Positions 19,501 through 31,394 of a stretch of 64,000 nt of DNA are shown piece by piece. Every line of letters begins with the position of its first letter. Within the stretch, counting starts at the first letter, position 1. Below the pieces are notes generated by a model. It was not told where the DNA came from and searched no databases. It saw only the letters and a list, made by a program, of their open reading frames with translations. This stretch comes from Lumbricus rubellus (taxonomy: Eukaryota > Annelida > Clitellata > Crassiclitellata > Lumbricidae). Position numbers and translations under genes: made by a program. The stretch is taken from NCBI GenBank assembly GCA_945859605.1, contig OX243817.1, positions 32,128,924 through 32,192,923 of the forward strand. The letters run 5' to 3'.

Positions 19501-20528
19501 CATATATTATACCATGGTCATCATTGGTCATGGGCCGCCGTCACAACAATGTGTAACTTTAAGGCTAATATACATGTATGGGCGTGGCACAAAAGCTTGG
19601 CTTAAATACCGACTTTTTTTACTTGACTAGGCCCTACCTATTAGTTTCAGAAGTAAGTAGGTATGAAAATATTCAACGATGCAGTGCAATAACATCGTAC
19701 GCCTACTTAACGGACCTGCCCAATGTCCTCCTAAAATCCTAAAATTATGGATACGATTACAATTTTAAGTTCACTCACTTGATCAGAATATGAACGTAAT
19801 TTCTTTCTATGATTTCTTTGGTCTTCATATTCAACTTCGTCGTCGTGCAGTGCTCTTCTTTTCAAGATAGTTTTCTTATCTTCGTCCGCTTCGCTATGTC
19901 CCTTATCTACAGCACACAAAGTAATTATATGCCTAGATATTGTTGTTGGATTAAGCAATAAAATGTAAGTAAAATGAATAGGCTTGAACTGCCATCAAGC
20001 TTCCATAAGAGTTCCACTCTTACACAGGGCTCATTTTAATCACAATTACTCCGCAAAAGTAGGCCTAGCAGAATTCAATGAATGTCGAGGTATTATCGTA
20101 TTAAATCTCGGTAGGCCTATTTGCGTACGGCGGGGGTTGAGTGAGAGTCGAGTCGATGATCTACACGTGAGTCTATCTTAGTGTACATTGTTTAGCCTAC
20201 TATATACCTTCACCAGAACTTATATGTAAGTAAGTAAACTTTGTAAGTAAACTACACGTGCGTCCATCTATGTATACATTTGATACATAGCCTACTACCT
20301 TCACTAGAACTTATAGTTATGTAAGTAGGTAAACATAGTCTTCAATACACCAAATTAGACCCGACTCGTGTCGTCAGCGCGATGGACTTTTCGTGTTTGT
20401 TTAATGCTATTTGGAAATTTTGGACTTACCGCTTGAGAGATCCAGTAGGCCTATCTGAGAATTATGGTTCTCGCTGATTTTAGGTATCTCGAGATTTCCA
20501 ACCTTCGTTTGATGAGATGTCGTTTTAA
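16599..20528 (-). CDS. Spliced host gene, last five exons (function unknown)
   Basis: Five minus-strand exons join with matching phases and good splice sites: 20430-20528 (acceptor TTTCAG, donor GTAAGT), 19779-19906 (GTGAGT), 19401-19468 (GTAAGC), 18501-18671 (GTTAGT) and 16599-16671, ending in TGA. The first listed exon enters in phase 1, so one or more 5' exons are missing; none was found before 21.8 kb. The product's end is hydrophilic and charged: a basic-acidic part (KKTILKRRALHDDEVEYEDQ), a Ser/Thr/Asn/Gln-rich linker, and a terminal segment containing VAEMIQQQLDI, DDLRIYDRR and RVYERISAEYNISRANE. I do not recognise it. Introns hold a SINE, LINE tails and other repeats. Confidence 0.6.
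16960..17198 (+). mobile_element. LINE 3' end fragment with (AATAG)n tail
   Basis: The frame DPLPWNDFPAITRDKILSEA resembles the WNxLP...tail of LINE reverse transcriptases. It is followed by GGAGCGCCTCTGATTAGGCTGC and the pentamer tail TAGAATAGAATAGAATAGAA. Confidence 0.5.
17199..18242. other. No gene seen (intronic to the spliced minus-strand gene)
   Basis: AT-rich sequence lying between the last two exons of the spliced gene. A short GCCTCGAAACC-type segment at 17.53 kb has no partner. Nothing else is supported. Confidence 0.4.
18243..18460 (-). mobile_element. tRNA-derived SINE
   Basis: On the minus strand, GGGGCGCGGTGGCGTAGTGG is a box-A-like start and GGTTCGAATCC is a box B. A body with ATGCAGTGTCCGCCC follows, and the 3' part ends AAGGGGCACTATAACAAGTG. 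Its relatives are at 49.8, 52.1 and 57.2 kb. It sits in an intron of the spliced gene. Confidence 0.8.
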
Positions 20529-20726
20529 CTGAAACATTCAAATCCGTCTAGTACTCTAGTTATTTGAAATATCAGCTATTTTTGATAGACAGATCAATAA
20601 TAGGCCTAATAGTATTATAGGTCTAAATGCAATTTTCCAGGCATCTTCGCCGATCCCAGGGAGTAGGCTATTATAGGCCTAGTAGGCCTAAATGTTATCG
20701 GATTATTCAAGGTAGGGACTAGAGAC

Positions 20727-21647
20727 CAGTGTTATTTTAGTTCCTGAGAATAGAATAAGAATAGGCTAATAATTATTTTAATATCGTTCCATGGAACGAA
20801 AACTGGAATAAAAAAATAATTCTGGAACGAGAATAGAATAGGAATAAAAATTTCAATATTTTCTGGAGCGAGAACAGAATAGAAATAGAAACTTAAAAAA
20901 ATTTTAAATAGTTTTTCGGACTGAAAGCGGCTCCTGATTTGTCACCACGAGGCGCTATGATAGTAGCTTCTCCGTATAGGCCTACTCTATCTCAGAATAA
21001 TGCTTATGGTCATTTCCGCGTCAGCCATTGTGTTTCGGGATCGTGATCGAGCAACGGGTGTCACTGAGCCAGAATTCGGAAGTGAAAAAGCGTAAATATG
21101 AGTTTGTCTAAAAGTTTGGCGTGTAGAAAAAATAGTCTGGCGTTTGGCAATATTTTTCTTATTCAGAAGGCAAAAATATTAGTCAGTGTGAAGTAGTAGA
21201 TGCCAATAGCGGTGAATGCTGTGATAAACAGCTCAGCAGGAAGAATCCAACAAATTTGAAGAAACACGTGCGATCTTGTCACCCGGAAGTGTTCACAGTG
21301 TTTGAAACACTGGAGTCGACTCGAGTTGCTGTTAAGCGAAAAGCTTTTAACAGTCGCATTCACATTGTCCGCAATTTACTAATCTTAAAAATAGGTCAAA
21401 AGACTCGAGACACTGTTTTGTGTGTTACTGTAATCATTCATGTTAGACATAATTATGAGAAGTGGAATCGGAAGTGGAACTAGAAATATAAATTTTCTGG
21501 AGCTGAAACTAAAATTATTTCTAAATAGGAAGTGGAACTAGAATAAGAACGAAATTTATTTATAAAGAACTAAAACTAGAACAAAAATTACAACAATGGA
21601 ATAGAAGTAGAATAGGAATAAAAATTAATGCTGTCCAAATAACACTG
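20727..21647. mobile_element. hAT-type element remnant with BED-finger fragment
   Basis: The ends read CAGTGTTATTT (left) and AAATAACACTG (right), inverted copies. GTAGGGAC(T) flanks both sides (20712-20720 and 21648-21656), a plausible 8-bp target duplication, although seven bases separate the left copy from the terminus. Inside, the plus strand encodes a BED-type zinc-finger piece near 21,170-21,310 (ECCDKQLSRKNPTNLKKHVR followed by SCHPEVF), as found at the start of hAT transposases. The rest consists of GGAATAGAAATAG-like decayed repeats. No catalytic domain remains. Confidence 0.65.
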
Positions 21648-21829
21648 GTAGGGACTACTCAATAGTTTACTTGAATTACCATTTGCTCGTTATTTTTATG
21701 CAAGGTAGACCTATTTAGTAAAGACGACACCGTGATGTCAGTTTACTAACTGGATGTATCTATTTGGCTGCTATTTATATTTTGACGTGTGAGGTAACTA
21801 ATTGCATAGACATAAAGTCAAATGACTAC

Positions 21830-24800
21830 TCAACTGTTTCCTCTGATGTACAGAATGACAATCGGAACAGCGAATTCTGTGATGTCGTGACTCGTAACAA
21901 CATCGAATTTCGTCTTTTCATCAAAAACCGGATCAATTATTTTCTCTTTGAAATGTTCCACTTTTGTGGTCTGAATGTGATGGCACAGGGAAACGGGAAA
22001 TAAAACCAGATGAACGTCGAATTCACCAATTCCCTTGGTTTGCTGGAAATACAGGTGAATATCTTTGACGTCAGTAGTGCTACTTAGATATGCTACCAAG
22101 TTTGACTTCCCTAAGTTGCTGGTTTTTATCAGTCCGTTCAGGACAAATCCTATAACTCTGTAGAATTCTCTTCTGTCGTCAGTTAAGTCTTTAGCACCAA
22201 TTAGCTTTAGATTTAGATATTCTCTAATTTCAGACGTTTGAAGAGGTTTGTTGTCTTGGTCCATGACTGTAGGGCGTTTTGGAGGGGCAGCCAGTCGTAT
22301 CCAATGCAGTGTAGTCTCAGCAGAGGATGACGCTTTCGGCAGAGCGTTTTCAATCAACAGCTCGACATCGTCTGGCCAGAAGTACATCTTTTGATAGCAG
22401 AGAGACTTATACGACTTCTTGTATAAGACAAATCGATTGAACTTGCAAACGTTCAATCCACGTTCATCGCAGTCGTTGTTGAGGTTACAGTCTTCTCGTA
22501 CTTGCCACGGATTGTAAAGAATTTTCTGATTCTGCAGTGCACCGATATTCAGTAATACAAAAGAAAATACGTGCGTCTTTTTGAAGCCTCGCGTGATGGC
22601 TCGTGTTGTAGGGCGAAACTTACGAATTCCCAGAACACCGTACGTTTCGGATGGTCCGCTGTAAAAATGCAGATCTTCCTTCGGCTTTTTACATCGGCAC
22701 GCACGAAGCTCTTGCTGATTTCTGTACGGAAGAAAAATCTTCTTTGGTGCTTTTTGGCAATCGAACAAAGATTCCAGCTGTTTGAGGACAGTGTACAATG
22801 AAACTCCTTCATATTCAACATCACCATCAGGCATTACTGCTAACCTTCTTCCCTTGTCCTTATTCGACGAGTTTGAAAATTTGACAGATGAAATCTGATA
22901 GATGTTGTCATCAAGAAGAAATATGTAGTCTAGATGAAGTGCCTCAGCGAGCATTTGAATGGCTCGTCTTGCAAATCCTATGCCTCCCGTATTGACATCG
23001 ACATCGCAGCCTGGCAAAGTATCGGGCAGCTGAAGTATGGCGTGTGTCGACTGCCAGTTCTCGCAATAGTCGTCAAAATCCTCGGATCTAACAACAAGTA
23101 TCTGAACATATTGGCAGAATGAATTTGTATCCGGACAGATCATCGCATGATGGTAGTTGACAGTAGCGATACTCGATCTCCGGTAGGTGGGATGAAAAAT
23201 CCACGTGTTTATTGTTGGATATGTAACTGCAGGTTGTGCATTTGGTGGTGGTGCTTCCAAGGTTTGACTTTCTTGTTCTTCTGACGACAAAGTGGCGTTT
23301 AGCTTATCGAATAGCTTTTGAAATCTCTGTAGCCGTGGGACCGATATTTTTACGGGAATCGTCTTTGAGCGCATACCAATCTTCCATTCTTTGAGCATGA
23401 AAGTCGCCGACGACAAACATTCCGTACAATCAGTGTGCTCTCGGCGGTTGAACATTCTGAATGGACTATATTCAGGAATAATTCTTCTTCTTAAGGATTT
23501 GCGGCTGGCGGTTTTAAGTGCGGTACTTTCACGGTGAAGAGGACGTTTTTTATGGATATACGGACCGTAGATTCGATCATATTTTGAACCCTTAATTTTC
23601 GTTTTCAGTGGTGCATCCTTTGCCATTGTTTCCCAGTGTGGAAATTGAAAATCGTCGGCGAACAAACCTTCCGATGAAGTCGTCTCTTCTTCGGTGTCCG
23701 ATTCTTCATCGTCTTCATCAGAACACGTCTCCTCTAAATCTGTCTGCTTCGTTATCAGTTGTCTGAGTAGTGAAATAACCTTGAGAAACACTCCGGTCTT
23801 TCCAATCTGTGGCTCAGCCTGAAGCAGTAGACGATTGTGATGTTTAGATGTATTCTCAAAATCGTAATTTTTTCGATTTGGCTCGAGGCCCCTTCCACGC
23901 CGCTCGGAAGACGTCTTCGTGCTGGTACTTCTACGAGTGTATCTATCTATATTTTCTCGCCAAATGACGCCTGTAAATCTGGGCTGGTATCCAGACTTTT
24001 CTTAAATTCGTCCATCAGTTTAGGTGAAACAAGAACATATGGTATTTTTGAATAGTCGAGTCTATGCTCATAGCGACAGAGACGTCCAATCTCCTGTTGG
24101 AGAGATGATAATTTTGGTTTACTGGCTTGTCGAGCTCTTAGGTCCATTACATTGAATGACGGTGGAAACGTGTCTCCCATTCTTCCGTTCTCGACGATTA
24201 TCAATATGCACGGCAGACGGTCGAGGTCCGAGAAGTGCTTGAGAAAGTTATGCGGATGAAAACAGTATTTGCAATTGATCGAATCGTTTCCTGGCTCGTA
24301 TTCTTTGCAATGGCATCGTTCAAACGTCTTCGAAGCAGAGAAATTGCTGCATTCTTTGCGTTGCAGTGTCTGCCAGATGCGAGAAACCGAAGCGTTGATC
24401 TTGTGATTGGAAATCTTGAACGCGTCAAAGTACCTGATGACTTCGAAAAAGCAGAGTCCTCCGTCGCTTCCTATTTTCCTTGCCAAGGTTAGAGTGGCGT
24501 AAAACCTGTTTCCAGATGCGATGTCCGAAGCCCTGAACACCTTCATGTGTCCATTCATTTCAACTTCCACATCCGTTTCCATCTGAATTAGATCGTTGAC
24601 TATTCGAAACGTTTCGCTTCGGGATAACACTTCTAGTGCTATTTCCCTGTAGTCCATTTTACGACTGTGCTCTTCAATGAGTGGCTGAAATCCCTTGATA
24701 CTTTGCCACATTTCGCTCATATGCTCCGCTAGTTTCTCGGAATTTGCGTGCAGCAGATAACCTATCAAACTGAGCAGAAACGTTTTGGAATTCCCGCGTG

Positions 24801-27222
24801 TCCAATTTTTTCTGGCTCTACCCGTTGTCTTTTTCAGTATGTCCCAAGCCTTGCTTTCTAAATAGTCTACAACAAGTTGGAAAACGGAAGAGGAAACTGG
24901 TGGAATATCGTGCTGCTTTTGAAGTTTCAGACGCACACTATTTAATATTCTGTCTCTTTCGCCAGCATACAATGTCCATATCTCGACTGGTATCAACACT
25001 TTTCCTGTCTTAAACGTTCTTCTTATTGGATTTATCATGGCAATATAATAGGCATATTCAGCAGCCAATATATCATCATACGAGTAGTAAGGGACACCTC
25101 TTACTTCTTCAGCAGCTGAATTAGCTGCCTTTCTGCGGCGTCGTGTCTTCCCTTTTGGTTGTAATTCCTTAAACATGGCGTTTGATTCTTTATCAGATCG
25201 GATAAGCTGCTTTTCTACAACTTTGCTACGGATTGAATTGTAATAGAAGTTGAGTGACAGATACTGGGGTCCTGGCTCTATCTCATCAAACTGCTTCTGG
25301 CTGTCTATAAGAAAGACATATGTCCTATCAGCGTCCATTTTCGCATTAGCTGGCGGGCTAGGACCAAGTTCAACTTGGCCGCTTTTGTAGACGTACATTA
25401 AATTGCTCATCGTTGCTTCGGTATAGACAGATTCCAGTTCAATAACATCTTCTCCGTGGTTCATATGAACTTTGAACAGACTGGAGCTTGCTCTGACTTG
25501 ATCACCAACACTTGTTGTAAACGCCGCTTTGTTGTCTTTTACAGTGAGCATTAGTGAGCCATCTACTGTCGTAATAGTTACGATGCCATTGGTTCCATTG
25601 AGTAACAAGGGAATTGCTTCTTCTGAATTGCTTGTTCCGATAACAGAAAATAAATAATCTGTCTCACTTTCACTATCGTCTACGGTCAACCATATGGAAT
25701 CTTTTCCGGATTTATGAGGAACTCGTAGGGACAAGACGAACCCTTTCTTGAGGTAAACTTCATAGTTTTCCGTCCATTTGAACACGTGCAGCTCTTTCAT
25801 AGAACCAACCTCATTTGTTACATCTTTTCTCGTTCTCTGATCCAGTATTTTCTTATGTCTAAGGTCGTGTGGGCCTTCTTCAACTACAATGAATTTCCCT
25901 TCGACCGATGGTTCTGCCACATTTACCACAGGAAGCCTGGAATTGTCCGTCAGAAGATTCCAGGGAGTGGCTGTTACCAACAGAACGACAACGTTGGGAT
26001 GTTTAAGATGGTCCCAGGCATTGATCAGTTTGTGATTTGCTCCAGTGCTATTCAGCTGAGTCGAGTGTGAAATTCCCCAGTGTGCCTCGTCTGCCACAAT
26101 CAGAAACAGTTTCTTGGGGTTGCTCAAGACATCCTGCTCCAACATCTGTAGTTCGGTATCTGTATGTTTCGTAATAGCATATTTACGAACTCGCTGTTTG
26201 GCCTTGTCTTGGACATTTATTTCATCTTCGTAGTCTTCCGTCGGAAAACAACGAGCTCTCCTATCGCACAACCTACTCAGCGTCTGCTCTTCCAGCATGT
26301 TGGATCTTGCAGTGTAGATTCGGAAGTCAAACTCCGTGAAGCTTTCCAGCTGTCGTTTCTCATGGTAATGATCGAAGATGAAACGAATTCGTTTGATGAT
26401 TGCTGCAGCAGCGTACTCCTGCGATGGATAGTAGCAAGGCTTCAGTGGCTCCGTTATGGCAAGCCGTCGCTTCTGTCGGACGTCCTCTTTAATTACGTAC
26501 TCCACATCGTCCTGAGACAATCTTATGTCCGACATGTGACCCCATAGCCGTCGCCTTAGGTCACCGCTGCGGTCCAGAACATCGTCGATTGCTATTCTCA
26601 TTGATGGTCCTTCCGAGTCAAACTCAAAAGCCTTTGGTCTAAATCTCTTATGCACGCGATTGCAGTAATCTGCCAAGTTGGAAATTATCTTTATTTCTTC
26701 AGCTGTATCTTTGTCGTTTGAATCATGTAAAAGTGAAACTTCACCAACCGATATTTCATTATCTGATGCTTCAGCTTCGCTGTCGACTTCTTTTTCATCG
26801 TATTCATCTGCTAGGAGAATTTCGCCGATCACAGTCACACTACGCTGCTCTTTGAATGACTCTAGCAGAAGTCTCAGGACACCGAATATATTGGCTTTTG
26901 TAAGATACGCTCCTCTTTTGATGATATCCTTAGTCCACCTCATTACAGCATATCCACTCTCTTCTGGTGTTTCGATATCATCTTGAGAAATTACTAACAT
27001 GATGTTCTGCTGCTTTCCAGTCTCTACTGTTTCTTCTTCGGTATCCGACTCGGGTATGAGAATAATGCGATGTCGAACTGTTTGATCGTGGCCAAGAGCA
27101 TTGTGGTGTCCGTGAAAGCCATCAGCAGCAGCAGCCAATGCTGCTTCTTCTTCGGTGTCGGTCTCAGACAAGAGGAAAATACCATGACGGACCGTGTGCC
27201 CAAAGCCATCAGCAGCAGCCAT
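21830..27222 (-). CDS. GREB1-like protein: circularly permuted SF2 helicase plus TAGT-type glycosyltransferase (one frameshift)
   Basis: About 1,800 codons without introns, from the ATG at 27222 (an upstream TTG at 27273 is also in frame). Order: acidic N-terminus with SUMO-interaction-like motifs (to ~70); DEAH box VADEAHWG (~377) and LLVTATPWN (motifs II, III); a beta-trefoil-like insertion; a Cys cluster (CHCKEY...CKYCFHPH); motif V ENGRMGDTFP (~1007) and motif VI QQEIGRLCRYE (~1041). Near 24,000 the frame shifts; in the new frame AEPQIGKTGVFLK is a Walker A (GKT at 23795-23803), placed after motif VI as in the permuted helicase of GREB1. A glycosyltransferase domain follows with GGIGFARRAIQML and YIFLLDDN (about 22.9-23.0 kb), ending TGA at 21830. 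GREB1 has the same domain order as I recall it. Probably nuclear. Confidence 0.72.
23997..24003 (-). other. Apparent -1 frameshift site in the GREB1-like gene
   Basis: The N-terminal frame reads through LMDEFKKS to a TAG at 23947-23949. The C-terminal frame is open from 24001 down to 21830 and reads SGYQPRFTGVIW at once after the switch. The overlap region starts at a minus-strand AAGAAAA run. No good GT-AG pair fits, so a lost or gained base in the A-run, an assembly error, or real recoding are the options. Confidence 0.6.
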
Positions 27223-29942
27223 TAGCAGAACATGCACAGACAGCGTCCGATGCACAGGATACGACGATTTCAAGACAATGGTTGAATACTACTTCAGATG
27301 CCTCATCGTCGAATTTAAACCACTGGCTGTTATTGGAAAAGCATATGCAGCCACTTATACATAATAATAATAGTAATCATAATAATGATAATAATAATAA
27401 TAATAATAACAGTAGCCTAATAATAACAATAGTAATAATCATAATTGCGACAATTTATAGCCTAATGACACCGTAACATAGTTACAATGACGCCTTACGA
27501 AACAGTCAGAACAGCGAGCGAAAACTGCGAAGAACCTACAGAGCTAGACAACATCCCTCGAGCAGCCACACGGTGCTCCTCCCCTTGCTCCATCAAGGGT
27601 GACACCCAATTTGTGGGAACTGGATGAATAAGTTAAGTCACAGTATATTGATGTAAGAAGTTGGAGGTCAAATTTAAGAAGCTGCTGTTTAGTTCCAAAC
27701 CAGAACAGTTTGGTTTTAGAAGAGCAAAGGGCAAGTCGGTTATCCGAAATTCATGAGTGCAGATCATGTTAGTTAGAGTAAGTCAACCAATTTTACCAGT
27801 GTAGATCTATCGTGTTCTTCAAGAAAGCTAGACAGCTTTCTAGTTGCTACCATTAACTATGATCTTAAAGCATAAAAATGTGGGGAGAGCAGAAAACCGA
27901 AACCCTTGTGGTGATATTTTAAAAAATCGAAAGCGAAAACGATTTAAGAACGTACCGATTCGGTTGCCGCTTGTGCACTGTGTGCAGGTATCCACTATCT
28001 TAATGTATACCGATGTATACATAAGCTTACTGACAGTTACGATATTCGAGCCTACGTATAAATCATGTAGACTCTATGCTTTTTGAAGTATAACTGGTTT
28101 GCATGTTGTTAACCTAGAAACATGACCGGCAAAGTGTCTTTACTGACGTCAAAAAGTTGAAAGGAACAAAGTCGGTTTGTAGTAAAAGTCGCGGCCATTA
28201 TCTTCTGAGGATCCTCTTCACACAGACAAGCCACAACGCAGGCTATGATTGCTTATTGGCCTCTCCATTCTAGGCTTAAAACTAATGCTTATCGCTGCTT
28301 GGCAGTTGTTAAGTTATTGGTAGCATGCACATTGTACACTGTCGTTGCATTTGGCAGTTTGCATAGAAGACAATTATAGGCGTAGCTGTCTAAAGAAGCA
28401 CTCGTTGAGATCAGTTATATAGACATGAGCCTTAGGCCTACTCAATGCACATGGGCGTGGCGATGATAGGCCATTCATTATTAAACTGTGCAGTGTTGCG
28501 CATCTTTGAGTTATGCACAATGTCGTGTAGCTGAGAATAAGAGTTAGCCTACTAGAAACATTCAGTAAGTTATAGGCTACCTATAGGCCTACAAGCAGTT
28601 TTACCCTTTCTGCTAGAAAACGTGTAGCAAGACATACTGAAATAAATAGTCTATGTACCATGTTTAAATGAGGATGTCTCTGATAATTAATGATCATAAT
28701 TATTTGTAGCCTAACCCTCCTTATGTCCGTATTCGTCTGCATTTCAATTACCCTTCCCAACCCACTTATTACGGACGTCCTTTATGGATGCACTTTAAGC
28801 AGACATCTGAAAGACAAGCGAAAGAAAGACTCGCACGGATTATTAAGACAAAGCAAATCATGTTGTTAAAGCCGTCGTCAGAAAGCATGACGGCGCACAC
28901 TCAGGTGTAGGTCCAATAGGATTCAAAGACAAAAGTCGAATGCTACTCATGTGACGTCATCGCAAGTCTCAAACACTGGTTGCTATGCGGAATAGCACAC
29001 ACAACGGTCACAACCAGTTACGAAAGGGTGGTTATCTTGTCTAGGCTTGTAATAATCAATCCTATTGCAGGTGGCGATTCTTAGACTACAGTAACGGGTA
29101 GGAAAGTGCATTGTGCAGTGTGTTATAGGCCCACTCGCACTGCTATGGTGTACATAATTATGCTGCTCTTGAGTGTTACAAATACTCGTTAAAGACCAAT
29201 GGGCTGGAATGTGATCCACAATTCAAGTAAAGGACATAATTATTATATATAAAATTAAGCAGAGAATGGATAAAAATAAATCAGACAAATTAAATCAGGC
29301 AAATAAATAGGCCTACGAGCTGGTTTTAGCAACAGGCCATTGGGCGACCGAAAAAGGAGATATCCCGCTGTTGAGACAGGGGGCATAGAGAAGTAATTTT
29401 CAGTTAGCAGACGATGGAGGGAGAGTTGGGATCGATACAAATGTAGTGGAAGATCAGCAAAGACGGAGGAAGCATGTCATGTAGGGCAGTTTAGAACAAG
29501 TCATAAGCACGTTGAGAAAAAACCCAAATACAAATAATTTGTTAAAATAAGAGTAGTCCATAGGAGATCCGAGTGCGGTTTTGGAGGTTTGGCACGCGTT
29601 CCCTTATGCAGGATATGCGTCTGGCAGTCTGCTACTCATGAGACCCTGCAGCTGATCGGATGCCATTGGATGTTATTTTTGTTTAGCATTACTGTGACCC
29701 CAAGGCAGAACACATCCGGCATTTTTCTCTCCAGTTGACTGAGTTGACTCTGGCACACAATGATACAAGATAAACGGACCAATGTATAATTATACCCAAT
29801 TATACGCCAACGATGTGTGCAGTGCAGATATCGCTAACGCTAAGGTCATACACTCTCAACTGCAGCTCCGGTTCGGTCAAAATATTATTAAGTCTAAACT
29901 TGCTATCGTGTTGCAGACTTCAACAATGAAGTCCACTGATGT
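27223..29942. other. Intergenic region upstream of the GREB1-like gene
   Basis: 27,360-27,440 is an (AAT)n/(AAC)n microsatellite. The rest to 29.94 kb shows no supported gene. It separates two divergent host genes and probably contains their promoters. Several TAGGCCTA-type motifs occur (for example near 28,434 and 28,586). Confidence 0.45.
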
Positions 29943-29950
29943 TAGTCAGC

Positions 29951-30194
29951 CAGTGGCGCAACTAGGGGGGTGCTGGGGGGTGCTTGAGCACCCCCAGGCC
30001 AAAAAGGTGACCCACGCAAATTTTCCAAATCCGATGAGTTTTTTGGTGCGTGGGGGGGGGGGGGGGTAGGGGTCATTCGGTCTTTAAGATTACACAATCA
30101 AGAAAGTTCCTTTGGCGCTCGCTACTTCGCACCATCGGCGCTAACAATAATAATTCTGAGCACCCCCCAGGAAAATTTTCTGGTTGCGCCCCTG
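29951..30194. mobile_element. hAT-type MITE, 244 bp
   Basis: The ends are CAGTGGCGCAACTAGGGGGG and an inverted ...TGGTTGCGCCCCTG. Perfect 8-bp direct repeats TAGTCAGC flank it at 29943-29950 and 30195-30202, the hAT signature. The interior is G-rich and non-coding. Confidence 0.88.
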
Positions 30195-30360
30195 TAGTCA
30201 GCTGTTTAATTATGTGAATAGACGAGAGACCGTTTCATTTTAGCAAACATGTTGCGTGTGTGATGTGTAGTCAGACTCAGGTTTCGATTGGATGCAGTTG
30301 GTTGGTACGGCTGATCTATGGATTCTATGCAGCCTTAATGTCATGGGCAGGATATCATAA

Positions 30361-30475
30361 TCATCGTAATCATCATCATCATCATCATCATCGTCGTCAT
30401 CATCATCAACATCATCATCATCATCGTCGTCGTCGTCGTCATCATCATCGTCGTCGTCGTCATCATCATCGTGCA
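30361..30475. repeat. (CAT)n microsatellite
   Basis: CAT and CGT trinucleotides. Poly-His and poly-Asp ORFs here are artefacts. Confidence 0.95.
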
Positions 30476-30847
30476 TCTATTGCTGTCGCACTTGCTCTGG
30501 ATTTGCCTTCAAGTTGTCTGGAGTTCGAAGTTCCACGTTAAGCTGAATAATTATTCAGGTCGGTAGGCTATGATCATTAAGGTCTATTACTTAAAATGGA
30601 TTCAATCCTATATTACCATAGTGAATATATTATGCATGCAATTGCGTTATGTGCTGACTTACAACAGTGTACATCGAGTGGAAATAACTGTAGGCTATAT
30701 AGGCCTACTTACCAAACATTAGTTAAAATGCACTTCGTAGGCCTAACAGCGAGCATCAGTAGGCTGTTTTACGTTGACAGCGGAGGCTTTGCAATGCAAC
30801 AAAGAAGTAGCTTATAGTAGCTTGTTACAGACGATGATATAATTTAT
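30476..30847. other. No gene seen
   Basis: Non-coding host sequence between two trinucleotide arrays. Confidence 0.35.
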
Positions 30848-31013
<166 letters not shown>

Positions 31014-31250
31014 TTCTCTTCATTGGCTTTACGCCCCTGGGGATGAGATGAGTGAGGTGGTTTTCCGTTGCCTTCCCCACAGACAATGATTGGTAAGCAA
31101 CTTGCCCAAGGTCGATCCGCATGAGCTTGCGCCCCTGCGTTCCACACGTGCTAGCCTGAGATATCTAAATCTCTGAATGTCAAATCCCAGCCCTGGGCTT
31201 AAAACGCGGTCCGTTGCAACCAACAGACTATGCCGCTCTCGCTTACCGGT
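31014..31250 (-). mobile_element. Possible tRNA-derived SINE with (ATC)n tail
   Basis: The reverse strand begins GCGAGAGCGGCATAGTCTGT with a later GGGATTTGACATTC that could be degenerate A and B boxes. It ends beside the long trinucleotide array. It belongs to a different family from the SINEs at 18.2, 52.1 and 57.2 kb. Confidence 0.45.
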
Positions 31251-31394
31251 GTGGCTAATTAGGCCAGTATAATTATATGAAGAAAAATTATTATTATATG
31301 AGTAATTTAAATTTATATTTACACTACATAATTTATATGAAGAGTCTTAATTGCGAATACATTTAATAATCAGATTTCATTAATTTGATTCTTC

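Noticed and set aside
23791..23947. Intron between the two parts of the GREB1-like gene
   Set aside because: A CTGCTTCAG acceptor exists at about 23,825, but the C-terminal frame is already open and coding-like back to 24,001, and no donor fits. One frameshift explains the data better.
21830..27222. Polinton or viral helicase
   Set aside because: It is far from the Polinton block, and the permuted motif order plus glycosyltransferase domain fits an animal GREB1-like gene.
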